Positions 8,670 to 16,287 of a stretch of DNA of 64,000 bases are shown one piece after another. The translations under genes and the position numbers were made by a program. Numbering within the stretch: the stretch's first letter is position 1; the number at the start of each line of letters is the position of its first letter. Location of the stretch: assembly GCF_041859935.1 (NCBI RefSeq), contig NZ_JBFLGE010000001.1. One strand, 5' to 3'. The notes below the pieces were generated by a model. It did no database searches. It had not been told where the DNA came from and saw only the letters and a list, made by a program, of their open reading frames with translations. Source of the stretch: Methanospirillum sp028695895 (GTDB lineage Archaea > Halobacteriota > Methanomicrobia > Methanomicrobiales > Methanospirillaceae).

Positions 8670-10028
8670 TTAAAAAAAGTTCTGGGTTGCATAAAAAAAT
8701 TCACCATTAAACCTTACCCCGATTCCAATTTTCTCAATAGTCGGATTTATTAAATTTTTATTATGCTCCGGACTGTTTATCCATTCAATCATCATGACAT
8801 CTGCAACATCTTCAGGTGTTGTTGGATCAACAAATCCGGTATATCCCTTTCCAATAGTATGCCCTGCTGCAATCCGAATAATATTTTCAGCAATTCCGGT
8901 CCTTGTCCTCCCATCATCCATACTTTGTGTTACACTTAATCCCAGAAGTTCTGCTCTTCCTGTTGGATCAATCCCCTCTGGTGTATAATGAGAAAAATAT
9001 TTTCTTTGTATCATATCTGTTGTATGTCCAATAGCCAGATTACATAGGTCATTATCAAAAGAAAGCAGGGATAAACCGCAATATTCCCGGTATTTATTAG
9101 TTTTTAAGTAAAGATAACCGGCTATCTGATCTGCATAAGGTTCTGAAAGCCGGTTAAGGGGCTCTGTTATCTGGATTTTTTCCGGGTATACAAAAAGATT
9201 GTCTGTTTTATCTGTCTCCTGAATCATCCCGGTATAATCAATTATCCCAACCAGGTGGTAAAAACCTGGAGGAATGTAATCAGGAATTAGATCAGTCAGA
9301 ACCTCCTGTTCATTCATGTCTGAATAAACAGAAAAAATATTCTTTTCCCAAAGTTGAAATCCTGAATTTAAATTGTTGATATCAGGAGACAGAAGAAATA
9401 ATATCTTACATGAACCTGCAACATCAGAATTCATATTTATTACCGTATATGTCATCGTAAATGATGAACCAGATGAGGAGGTATTTGTACTGACTGAATC
9501 AATTGTCAACCTGAGGTTTGGATTTTCGCCACGCCATATTGTTTCCTTTTGAATAGTTATCGGTTCTGAAGAGGTAATGGTATTGTCTGATGAAAATAGT
9601 TCAGGTTCATGACTCCTGATATTTATCTTTAAATAATACTCTCCATCAGGAATTCCAACAGGAACAGAAAAAGAAAAAGGAATTTTTCCTCTTGTTCCAG
9701 CTCCAATTTCATCAGTCACTTTGGTACCAAGCCAGATGGAAATATTACCATCCGGATTATTCTGCACAAGAAGAATATCCATTGAAATATGGGATGCAGA
9801 CACAGGTCCCTGGTTTGTAACTATAACTGATCCTGTTATCTGTTCTCCTTTTTTTACCAAATCAGAAACAACCAGGTAAGACAGGGAAAGGTCAGGAGTA
9901 AGGGTAAATGGCGTTAATGAATCAGATAAATCTTCTGAAACTGGTGTTATCATTTCTGCATATAATGGAAAAACAACAAGAAGGCACATCAGGGAAATAA
10001 TAAAAACCGAAATTCTGTTCAGGATCAT
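8670..10028 (-). CDS. Secreted CARDB plus CAP/SCP-domain protein
   Basis: A 452-residue exported protein. After a signal peptide there are two CARDB-like beta domains (about residues 40-160 and 170-290), then a CAP (SCP/PR-1) domain from about residue 310. CAP features visible are NDLCNLAIGHTTDMIQR, HYTPEGIDPTGRAE, AENI, and the closing SPEHNKNLINP with GIGVRF. The CAP histidines and glutamates are retained. A TTG at 10076 would extend the frame upstream and overlap ruvB, but the ATG at 10028 gives a proper signal peptide. It faces the dockerin-like gene convergently and lies downstream of ruvB on the same strand. Confidence 0.8.
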   Translation of the reverse strand: MILNRISVFIISLMCLLVVFPLYAEMITPVSEDLSDSLTPFTLTPDLSLSYLVVSDLVKKGEQITGSVIVTNQGPVSASHISMDILLVQNNPDGNISIWLGTKVTDEIGAGTRGKIPFSFSVPVGIPDGEYYLKINIRSHEPELFSSDNTITSSEPITIQKETIWRGENPNLRLTIDSVSTNTSSSGSSFTMTYTVINMNSDVAGSCKILFLLSPDINNLNSGFQLWEKNIFSVYSDMNEQEVLTDLIPDYIPPGFYHLVGIIDYTGMIQETDKTDNLFVYPEKIQITEPLNRLSEPYADQIAGYLYLKTNKYREYCGLSLLSFDNDLCNLAIGHTTDMIQRKYFSHYTPEGIDPTGRAELLGLSVTQSMDDGRTRTGIAENIIRIAAGHTIGKGYTGFVDPTTPEDVADVMMIEWINSPEHNKNLINPTIEKIGIGVRFNGEFFYATQNFF

Positions 10029-10072
10029 ACATATCTGTTGTTCATCATTCAATACAAGCTTACAGGAAAAGA

Positions 10073-11086
10073 TCAAAAGAATGAAGTAAGATCACGAGAG
10101 GCGATCTCACCCAGATGCTCCTTTGCAGAATTTGTAATCATCCTTCCCTGGGGCGTTCTTTTAAGAAAACCAATCCTGATGAGATATGGCTCATAGACAT
10201 CCTCGATAGTTCTTGGTTCTTCGCCTACTGATATGGATATTGTTTTCAGACCAACAGGACCGCCGTCAAAATCTTTTGCAATAACCTCAAGGATTTTCCG
10301 GTCAAGTATATCAAGTCCGATTTTATCCACACCCAGAGCAAAAAGCGCGGTGTCTGCAATACTTTTATCAATCGACCCGGTACCCCTGACAATTGCATAA
10401 TCAAATGCTCTTTTAAGAAGCCGGTTTGCTATACGCGGCGTCCCCCTGGAACGTTTGGCAATTTCCATGGCACCTTCCGGAGTTATTGGAATTCCAAGGA
10501 TACCAGCTGACCGGGTAATGATAACTCCAAGTTCAGAGGGATCATAAAGATCAAGTCTAAGTATAATCCCAAACCGATCCCTGAATGGAGAGCCTAATAG
10601 ACCTAACCTGGTCGTAGCACCAATAAGTGTAAACCGTTCCAATGGGAGCTGTATAGTTCTTGCAGAAGGACCCTCACCGATCAACAGATCGATGATATAA
10701 TCCTCCATCGCAGGATATAATATCTCCTCGATGATCGAAGAAAGACGGTGAATTTCATCAATAAAGAGAATATCATTGTCTTTGAGAGGGGTCAGAAGAG
10801 CGGCAAGATCACCAGGTCTGTCAAGAACAGGTCCACTCGTTGTCTCGATATCTGAACACATCTCCTGGGCGATAATGTGTGCAAGCGTGGTTTTTCCAAG
10901 TCCGGGAGGGCCTGAAAAAAGGATATGATCAAGAGTTTTGTTACGTTTCCTGGCAGATGTAATAGCAACCATCAGAGCATCTTTTATCGAATCCTGACCT
11001 ATAAATTCGGTAAGTAACCTGGGTCTTACTGAAGGTTCGTCCTTTTCATCTTCCTGATTAACCGGGCTTACAAATCTGGCCTGCAT
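10073..11086 (-). CDS. ruvB: Holliday junction DNA helicase RuvB
   Basis: The AAA+ motor of the RuvAB branch-migration complex. Walker A is GPPGLGKT (near residue 59), Walker B is LFIDEIHRL, sensor 1 is LIGATTR with the following SPFRDRFG containing the arginine finger, and the C-terminal winged helix ends with FLKRTPQGRMIT, the standard bacterial RuvB signature. At 337 residues it is full length. It is the last gene of a tight ruvC-ruvA-ruvB operon. RuvABC is a bacterial system; most archaea use Hjc and other helicases, so acquisition from bacteria is likely. Confidence 0.96.
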   Translation of the reverse strand: MQARFVSPVNQEDEKDEPSVRPRLLTEFIGQDSIKDALMVAITSARKRNKTLDHILFSGPPGLGKTTLAHIIAQEMCSDIETTSGPVLDRPGDLAALLTPLKDNDILFIDEIHRLSSIIEEILYPAMEDYIIDLLIGEGPSARTIQLPLERFTLIGATTRLGLLGSPFRDRFGIILRLDLYDPSELGVIITRSAGILGIPITPEGAMEIAKRSRGTPRIANRLLKRAFDYAIVRGTGSIDKSIADTALFALGVDKIGLDILDRKILEVIAKDFDGGPVGLKTISISVGEEPRTIEDVYEPYLIRIGFLKRTPQGRMITNSAKEHLGEIASRDLTSFF

Positions 11087-11092
11087 GAAAAA

Positions 11093-11680
11093 TCACTTTT
11101 TTCTAAGATGAACAAGGGCTTCTTTAACCAGATCTGATGATGAAGCTTTAATTTTCAATGATTTTGTCCTTTCAATTGCTATCAGGGCTTCTTCACGACT
11201 ATATCCAAGTGAAATGAGTGCAAGCAAAGTATCCTGAACCTGTGATGAAGAAGACGTGGCATTAGAGTACTGAGCGCTGAGCTCTGATACCTTTTTCTGG
11301 AGTTCAAGGATTATTCGCTCTGCTCCCTTTTTTCCCAGACCCTGAACCTGCGTTAAAACTTCTGGTTTTTTCTGGGAAATTGCATCGCAGATTTCTGGAA
11401 GAGAAAGCCTGCTGATGATTGCGAGGCCGGTTTGTGGTCCAATATGAGAGACCGATATAAGCAGCCGAAACATATCAGTCTCCTCAGGAATCAGGAAGCC
11501 ATAAAGCTGCATAAGGTCCTGGCGGATAATAAGCTCAGTATACAGAACAATTTCCTCGTCAATGGTTACTGAACTCAAAACTGATTCTGGAGCACGGATC
11601 CTATAACCAACTCCTCCTGTCTCAACCAACACAGAACCTGCATCAAAGCTAATGACCTGACCTCTGATTCGTGCTATCAT
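11093..11680 (-). CDS. ruvA: Holliday junction DNA-binding subunit RuvA
   Basis: RuvA tetramers hold the four-way junction and load RuvB. The 195-residue protein shows the N-terminal OB fold (MIARIRGQV), the two helix-hairpin-helix motifs (ISVSHIGPQTGLAIIS and VQGLGKKGAERIILEL near residues 75-130) and the flexible-linked domain III (LISLGYSREEALIAI) that contacts RuvB. An upstream frame to 11707 exists, but the ATG at 11680 gives the family's normal start and overlaps the ruvC stop in an ATGA arrangement, indicating translational coupling. Confidence 0.95.
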   Translation of the reverse strand: MIARIRGQVISFDAGSVLVETGGVGYRIRAPESVLSSVTIDEEIVLYTELIIRQDLMQLYGFLIPEETDMFRLLISVSHIGPQTGLAIISRLSLPEICDAISQKKPEVLTQVQGLGKKGAERIILELQKKVSELSAQYSNATSSSSQVQDTLLALISLGYSREEALIAIERTKSLKIKASSSDLVKEALVHLRKK

Positions 11681-12171
11681 GCCGTCCTCATCCAGTTCAT
11701 ATGACAAAGTGCAAGTGCAAGTCCATCGGCTGCATCATCTGGTTTAGGAATATCAGAAAGCCTTAAAAGCCTTGTAATCATCATTTGAATCTGTTTCTTA
11801 TCTGCATTCCCTGAACCGGTTATGGCAAGTTTAACCTGTTTTGGAGTATATTCATAAACCGGTATATGATGCCTTGCAGCAGCCAGAATAATTACTCCTC
11901 TTGCCTCACTGACCTGCATGGCTGTAGTAGTATTTCTGGAAAAAAAGAGCTTTTCACATACCAGACATACTGGTTTATATGTAATTATCAGGTTTTCAAT
12001 TGATTCATATATTATCAGCAGTCGTTCTGGTGAATCACCTGTCTTAGGGGTTGTTTGAATACATCCCCATATATATGCAACAGGGATATTCCGTTCTTTA
12101 CCAATAACCCCATATCCGCATCTGGCATACCCTGGATCAATTCCAAGTATCTTTTCATTACCGGTATACAA
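11677..12171 (-). CDS. ruvC: Holliday junction resolvase RuvC
   Basis: RuvC cuts the junction symmetrically after RuvAB migration. The 164-residue protein has the RNase H-fold catalytic carboxylates: the D in GIDPGYARCGYG (residue 11), the E in VCEKLFF, and the paired D residues in KPDDAADGLALALCH at the end. The start is a TTG at 12171; it is supported by AAAGGT a few bases upstream and no ATG precedes the conserved N-terminus. It is first in the operon. Together with ruvA and ruvB this is a complete bacterial-type resolvasome. Confidence 0.94.
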   Translation of the reverse strand: MYTGNEKILGIDPGYARCGYGVIGKERNIPVAYIWGCIQTTPKTGDSPERLLIIYESIENLIITYKPVCLVCEKLFFSRNTTTAMQVSEARGVIILAAARHHIPVYEYTPKQVKLAITGSGNADKKQIQMMITRLLRLSDIPKPDDAADGLALALCHMNWMRTA

Positions 12172-12231
12172 ATTAATTACCTTTGGATAGAATATTAAAA
12201 GGGTTGATTTTCTAACGGAGAGTTCAGAGAA

Positions 12232-12612
12232 TCAGAGATCTGTACCACTCTCATAATGAAAGGATTTCAAATAGCTTTTAATGAAACCGCTCACTGAGGA
12301 TTTGTCGGAAAATGACATGACAACTGAAGGTGTCTGGTTTTCACTCCCGGCCTCAATTGAATATCCTGAAAATCCGGTAGTCAGCTGACCGGCATCTGCA
12401 TACCCCCTTACAGGAACTTTACTTCCATCACCTTTAGTACCAGGTGTCCCTTCTACTTGATATTCAATATCACCGGTCAAAGTAGTTATGTTGACAGGGG
12501 TAGAGTTTGTCTGATTTGTGGTATTATTTTCATTGGCATTGACAGTCAATGAGGTCAGAAGTAAAATTGATAATAACACAAAAAGAATTTTGGATATTTG
12601 TTTTATCTTCAT
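12232..12612 (-). CDS. Small secreted protein of unknown function
   Basis: A 126-residue protein with a clear signal peptide (hydrophobic residues 8-25, likely cut after NANA/VNA) followed by an asparagine- and threonine-rich linker and a glycine/serine-rich region without cysteines. No family is recognised. It stands alone between ruvC and cheB on the same strand. An extracellular location is the only supported inference. Confidence 0.6.
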   Translation of the reverse strand: MKIKQISKILFVLLSILLLTSLTVNANENNTTNQTNSTPVNITTLTGDIEYQVEGTPGTKGDGSKVPVRGYADAGQLTTGFSGYSIEAGSENQTPSVVMSFSDKSSVSGFIKSYLKSFHYESGTDL

Positions 12613-12699
12613 GATTTTGTCCCTGAAAGTCCATTGATATCATTTAATCTGACAGGAATTTATGAATTATTTGTCATCAAAGACTTATCAATTAATCCA

Positions 12700-13248
12700 T
12701 TAAAAAGAGATAATTGCATCTCTGATTTTATCCGGAGTTAGAATTAAATCAATCAGGCCGGTTTCTATTGCTGACTGAGGCATACTTTTTATCGGTGCCG
12801 TTGCAGGTTCCTGTGCAATAGTGGTAGCACCAAGGTTATGTAAATAATTAATGCCATCTGCACCATCCCGTCCCATACCGGTAAGTACAATTCCCATGAT
12901 AGAATCTTCAGTTCTTTTTAACATAGACATCATGGTCAGGTCGACAGCCGGACGGACACCATGTAATTTTTCTTTGTCACTAAGCGAAAAGGTTCTGTTA
13001 TTTGCAATAAGAAGATGTTTTCCTGCAGGAGCAATATATATATGTGGTTCTTTTATCTTTTCTCCTTCAGAAACAATGGAAACCGGCATCTTAGTAAGTG
13101 AAAAGATATGTTTGTAAAATGCTTTGGTAAAAGTTGGAGGCAGATGTTGCACAATAATTATTACTGCATTTATGACAGGAAAATCAGAAAAAACAGATTC
13201 AAGAATAAAAGGGCCACCTGTTGACGAACCGATAATAATTATTTTCAT
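12700..13248 (-). CDS. cheB: Stand-alone CheB-type protein-glutamate methylesterase domain
   Basis: A 182-residue protein made only of the catalytic CheB domain, which removes methyl groups from chemoreceptor glutamates. The catalytic triad is visible: the serine of SSTGG (residue 9), the histidine of VQHLPP, and the aspartate of LTGMGRDGADG. The usual N-terminal receiver domain is absent; instead a separate receiver gene lies directly upstream and overlaps it by an ATGA. With the kinase gene before that, this looks like a kinase / receiver / methylesterase cassette in which the receiver may act in trans. Confidence 0.9.
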   Translation of the reverse strand: MKIIIIGSSTGGPFILESVFSDFPVINAVIIIVQHLPPTFTKAFYKHIFSLTKMPVSIVSEGEKIKEPHIYIAPAGKHLLIANNRTFSLSDKEKLHGVRPAVDLTMMSMLKRTEDSIMGIVLTGMGRDGADGINYLHNLGATTIAQEPATAPIKSMPQSAIETGLIDLILTPDKIRDAIISF

Positions 13249-13667
13249 TCTGCAGTTATTCCCATATTATTCCGGTCATGTACATAACTCATTATAAATG
13301 AGGTTTTTTGAATAAGATCCTCATTGTCAAAAGGTTTTGTGATATAGTCAACAACATACTCCTGAAGACCAATCATTTTTTTATCAGGAACATTCTTAGC
13401 GGTAAGCATGATAATTGCAATATTTTCTTCCAGCTTATTATCCAATATGGCCCGGATGGTGTCCCACCCATCCATTTCAGGCATCATTATATCAAGTAGG
13501 ATAACACCTGTAAATCCTTTTTTTAATAAGTCAATACACTGGCTTCCACTATCTGCTGCGATAACATGAAACCCGGCATCATAAAGAATCGTTCTTACCG
13601 CAATCCTTACATGGGCATCATCATCGACGATCATAACATTATTTGTTTTATCTGACATTTCCATCAT
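13245..13667 (-). CDS. Single-domain response regulator
   Basis: A 140-residue CheY-like receiver. The acidic pocket is DDD at residues 15-17, the phosphoryl acceptor is D59 in LLDIMMPEMDGWD, the switch threonine lies in MLTAKN, and the conserved lysine is in ITKPFDN. No output domain is attached. The first codons overlap the end of the kinase gene; ATG codons at 13667, 13664 and 13658 are all possible starts. Its stop overlaps the cheB start, so kinase, receiver and methylesterase are probably translated together and functionally linked. Confidence 0.9.
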   Translation of the reverse strand: MMEMSDKTNNVMIVDDDAHVRIAVRTILYDAGFHVIAADSGSQCIDLLKKGFTGVILLDIMMPEMDGWDTIRAILDNKLEENIAIIMLTAKNVPDKKMIGLQEYVVDYITKPFDNEDLIQKTSFIMSYVHDRNNMGITAE

Positions 13668-16203
13668 TTTGTTGTTTTATTGTATGAATCAATCCTTCTC
13701 TTTTTTTGAGAAATACATCAGGATTCTTCTTTAGCTGAAGAGTAAAAACTGATCCTTTTCCTATTCCTTCACTCTCAACCGTAATCGTGCCATGGTACAT
13801 CTCTGCAATCCTCTTTGCAATGGCCAGGCCCAGGCCATGTGAACCTCGCTCGTGACGAGAGTTATCGGCCTGGTAAAATTCCTCAAATACCCTGGAAATT
13901 TTTTCTGATTCAATTCCGATTCCTTCATCTTTTATTGTAATAAAAATTGAGTCATTCTTATCAATTACACCTATTATAACATCACCATCAATATAAGAAT
14001 ATTTTATTGCATTTCCAATAAGATTTCCAAGAACGGTTTCAAAATGCATGGGTGACATGAAAATCCGATGGTTCTTTGGGATATTATTAACCACATGAAG
14101 ACTTTTCTGAAGAATGAGATATGCATTGTCATTTATTATCTGATCAATCGTATCCTTCACATGTATTTCCTGTATATCAGATATCATGTACAAACTGTTC
14201 ATCTGGGCAAGATCAAGTATCGTAGTCACAAGCTTTCTGATAGTTGTGACATCTTCAATAGAATTATCCAAAAGTTCACCTAACTCAGGGTCGGTTATTT
14301 TTTTTCTGATATATGGTAAAATTGCGACAAGAGGAGTCAGTGGTGTCTTTAAATCATGTCCGATGATCTGAATAAATTCATCTTTTTGTTTTAACAAATC
14401 TTCTATCTGAACTGTTCTCTGCCTGACCCGGTCATCAAGGTCACGATTCATATCCAAAAGCTGGGTTCTCAATGCATCCAGCTCCATGGTTTTCTGTTCC
14501 AGTTCTGTCGTATATTTCGTAAGGTGGTTCTCTACATTTTTTCTTTCTGTGACGTCCTGCAATATTCCAAAAGATCCCATGATAACATTTTTCTTTATTA
14601 ATGGAGTTCCTTTTATTCGTAAATATTTGATTTTTTCATCTTCCAGTTTTATTTTGAACTCAAAATCAAAATCTTTTCCCTGTGAAACGGTAAGAGGGAA
14701 AAAATGAAGAAAATTATTTTTATCCTGTGGAAATGTACGGGAGATAAAATCGTTGAATACTACATAATTCTGATCTGAAGGGATACCAAGTAATGAAAAG
14801 ACTTCTGGAGACACTCTAAACCTCTCCAGGTTATAGTCATATGACCAGACACCCATACATGCAATTTTTTGTGCCTGCTCAAGTTTCCATTCAAGATCGG
14901 ATAACAGGTCCCCATACTGTTTTCTTCTTGATATATCCCTGATAACTCCCTCAATTCCTATAAGTTGTCCTTCATCATCATAGATTAGACGGCAACTTAT
15001 CGATGAAAAAATTATTCTATTATCAATTGTATTAAGCTGAATTTCATAATCTTTCACTCCTTCTCCACTAATGATATCAGATAAAAAAATTGGCCAGAAC
15101 TCAGGAGGATAGACAATGTTTTCAAGAAATGTTCCTTCAAGAGAGTCTGCAGACTGGTATCCTAAATTTTTTGCCATTGAAGAACTGACTCTGATAAGAA
15201 GACCAGATTTATCGGTCATAAAATACATATCCCCGATCTGGTCAATAAGATTTTGAAATTTTTGTTCACTTTTAACAAGTATTTCTTCAATTTGATGTTT
15301 TGAAAAACAGGTCTCGATAATTCCTGCAAGCACAAGAAGAGTGGTTAATTCTGCCTGCATCCATTCTCTGGTATTCGATTCTTCCCAAAAAGCCAGTATT
15401 CCCGTAAGATGTAAATCCCTGATAAGAGGAATCAGGAGCAGTGAACTGGAATTGCGTTCTTCCAGGATTTTTCTGATAATACCAGTTGTGTTTGCTATTC
15501 TAATTGTTACCGGCTTATTTATCTTTAATTCTTCGAAAATTGCACGGAATGTTGTATCATTTTTCAGTTCATCGATTTCATTTTCTATAATAAAACCATC
15601 CCTGTCAGACCAGAGATAAAGCTCTTGTATAGAAAATGACAGTGAATTTTCATCAATTTTAAGATATGATGAAAACCGCACCTTCATTGCCTTCCCGACC
15701 CTGCTTATTATCTGCAGCAACTGTTCTTCAGGATACTGACCAAGATGATGAGACCTGAAAATTTCTCTGATAAGGTCATGCAATGCATTAATTCTACCTT
15801 GCTCAGAGTGGTAATAATAATCATCCGTAATGTCACAGCCAGACAAAAAAATTAATTTTCCAAGTTTTTCATCAAAAAAGGATATTACAACAACCATTAA
15901 GTAATGATTCAGGCCATCTTCAGACTTTATCATTATATTTTTATAAGAAGATGTGCGCTTGCCATCTCTGACTTTAATAATATCATCAGTTATGGATTGA
16001 AACGGGTTTTCATCATTTAATATGTTAATATTTAATTCTTCACTTTCTGTAGATATTTGAAGAATTTCCATGAATTGATGATTTGCAAGAATAATTGCAC
16101 CTGTAAGATCAATGATACAGGCAGGACCTGGCATATTTAACAGGATTGAGCTGATTGTTTGTGAAATTTGAACATCAGATCCGGTTTTTTTTTCGATGCT
16201 CAA
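13648..16203 (-). CDS. PAS/GAF sensor histidine kinase
   Basis: An 851-residue sensor without obvious transmembrane helices, so probably cytoplasmic. In order: a PAS-like region (about 20-125), a GAF-like region (about 150-300), a PAS/PAC unit (about 315-435), another PAS/PAC unit (445-560), a coiled coil (565-605), the dimerisation domain with H616 in IIGHDLKTPLTP, and the ATPase domain with the N box LIGNAIKYS, G1 box KDEGIGIE and G2 box GSHGLGLAIAKRI. It is the first gene of a three-gene unit with a receiver and CheB. The signal is unknown; several PAS domains suggest redox or ligand sensing. Confidence 0.92.
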   Translation of the reverse strand: MSIEKKTGSDVQISQTISSILLNMPGPACIIDLTGAIILANHQFMEILQISTESEELNINILNDENPFQSITDDIIKVRDGKRTSSYKNIMIKSEDGLNHYLMVVVISFFDEKLGKLIFLSGCDITDDYYYHSEQGRINALHDLIREIFRSHHLGQYPEEQLLQIISRVGKAMKVRFSSYLKIDENSLSFSIQELYLWSDRDGFIIENEIDELKNDTTFRAIFEELKINKPVTIRIANTTGIIRKILEERNSSSLLLIPLIRDLHLTGILAFWEESNTREWMQAELTTLLVLAGIIETCFSKHQIEEILVKSEQKFQNLIDQIGDMYFMTDKSGLLIRVSSSMAKNLGYQSADSLEGTFLENIVYPPEFWPIFLSDIISGEGVKDYEIQLNTIDNRIIFSSISCRLIYDDEGQLIGIEGVIRDISRRKQYGDLLSDLEWKLEQAQKIACMGVWSYDYNLERFRVSPEVFSLLGIPSDQNYVVFNDFISRTFPQDKNNFLHFFPLTVSQGKDFDFEFKIKLEDEKIKYLRIKGTPLIKKNVIMGSFGILQDVTERKNVENHLTKYTTELEQKTMELDALRTQLLDMNRDLDDRVRQRTVQIEDLLKQKDEFIQIIGHDLKTPLTPLVAILPYIRKKITDPELGELLDNSIEDVTTIRKLVTTILDLAQMNSLYMISDIQEIHVKDTIDQIINDNAYLILQKSLHVVNNIPKNHRIFMSPMHFETVLGNLIGNAIKYSYIDGDVIIGVIDKNDSIFITIKDEGIGIESEKISRVFEEFYQADNSRHERGSHGLGLAIAKRIAEMYHGTITVESEGIGKGSVFTLQLKKNPDVFLKKREGLIHTIKQQNDGNVR

Positions 16204-16287
16204 TCTGAATCACCTGTTGTATAATCAGGGAGGATAGATTTATAAATATCTCAGAAAATTTGAAAGCTAATATAACCTGTACCCTTA

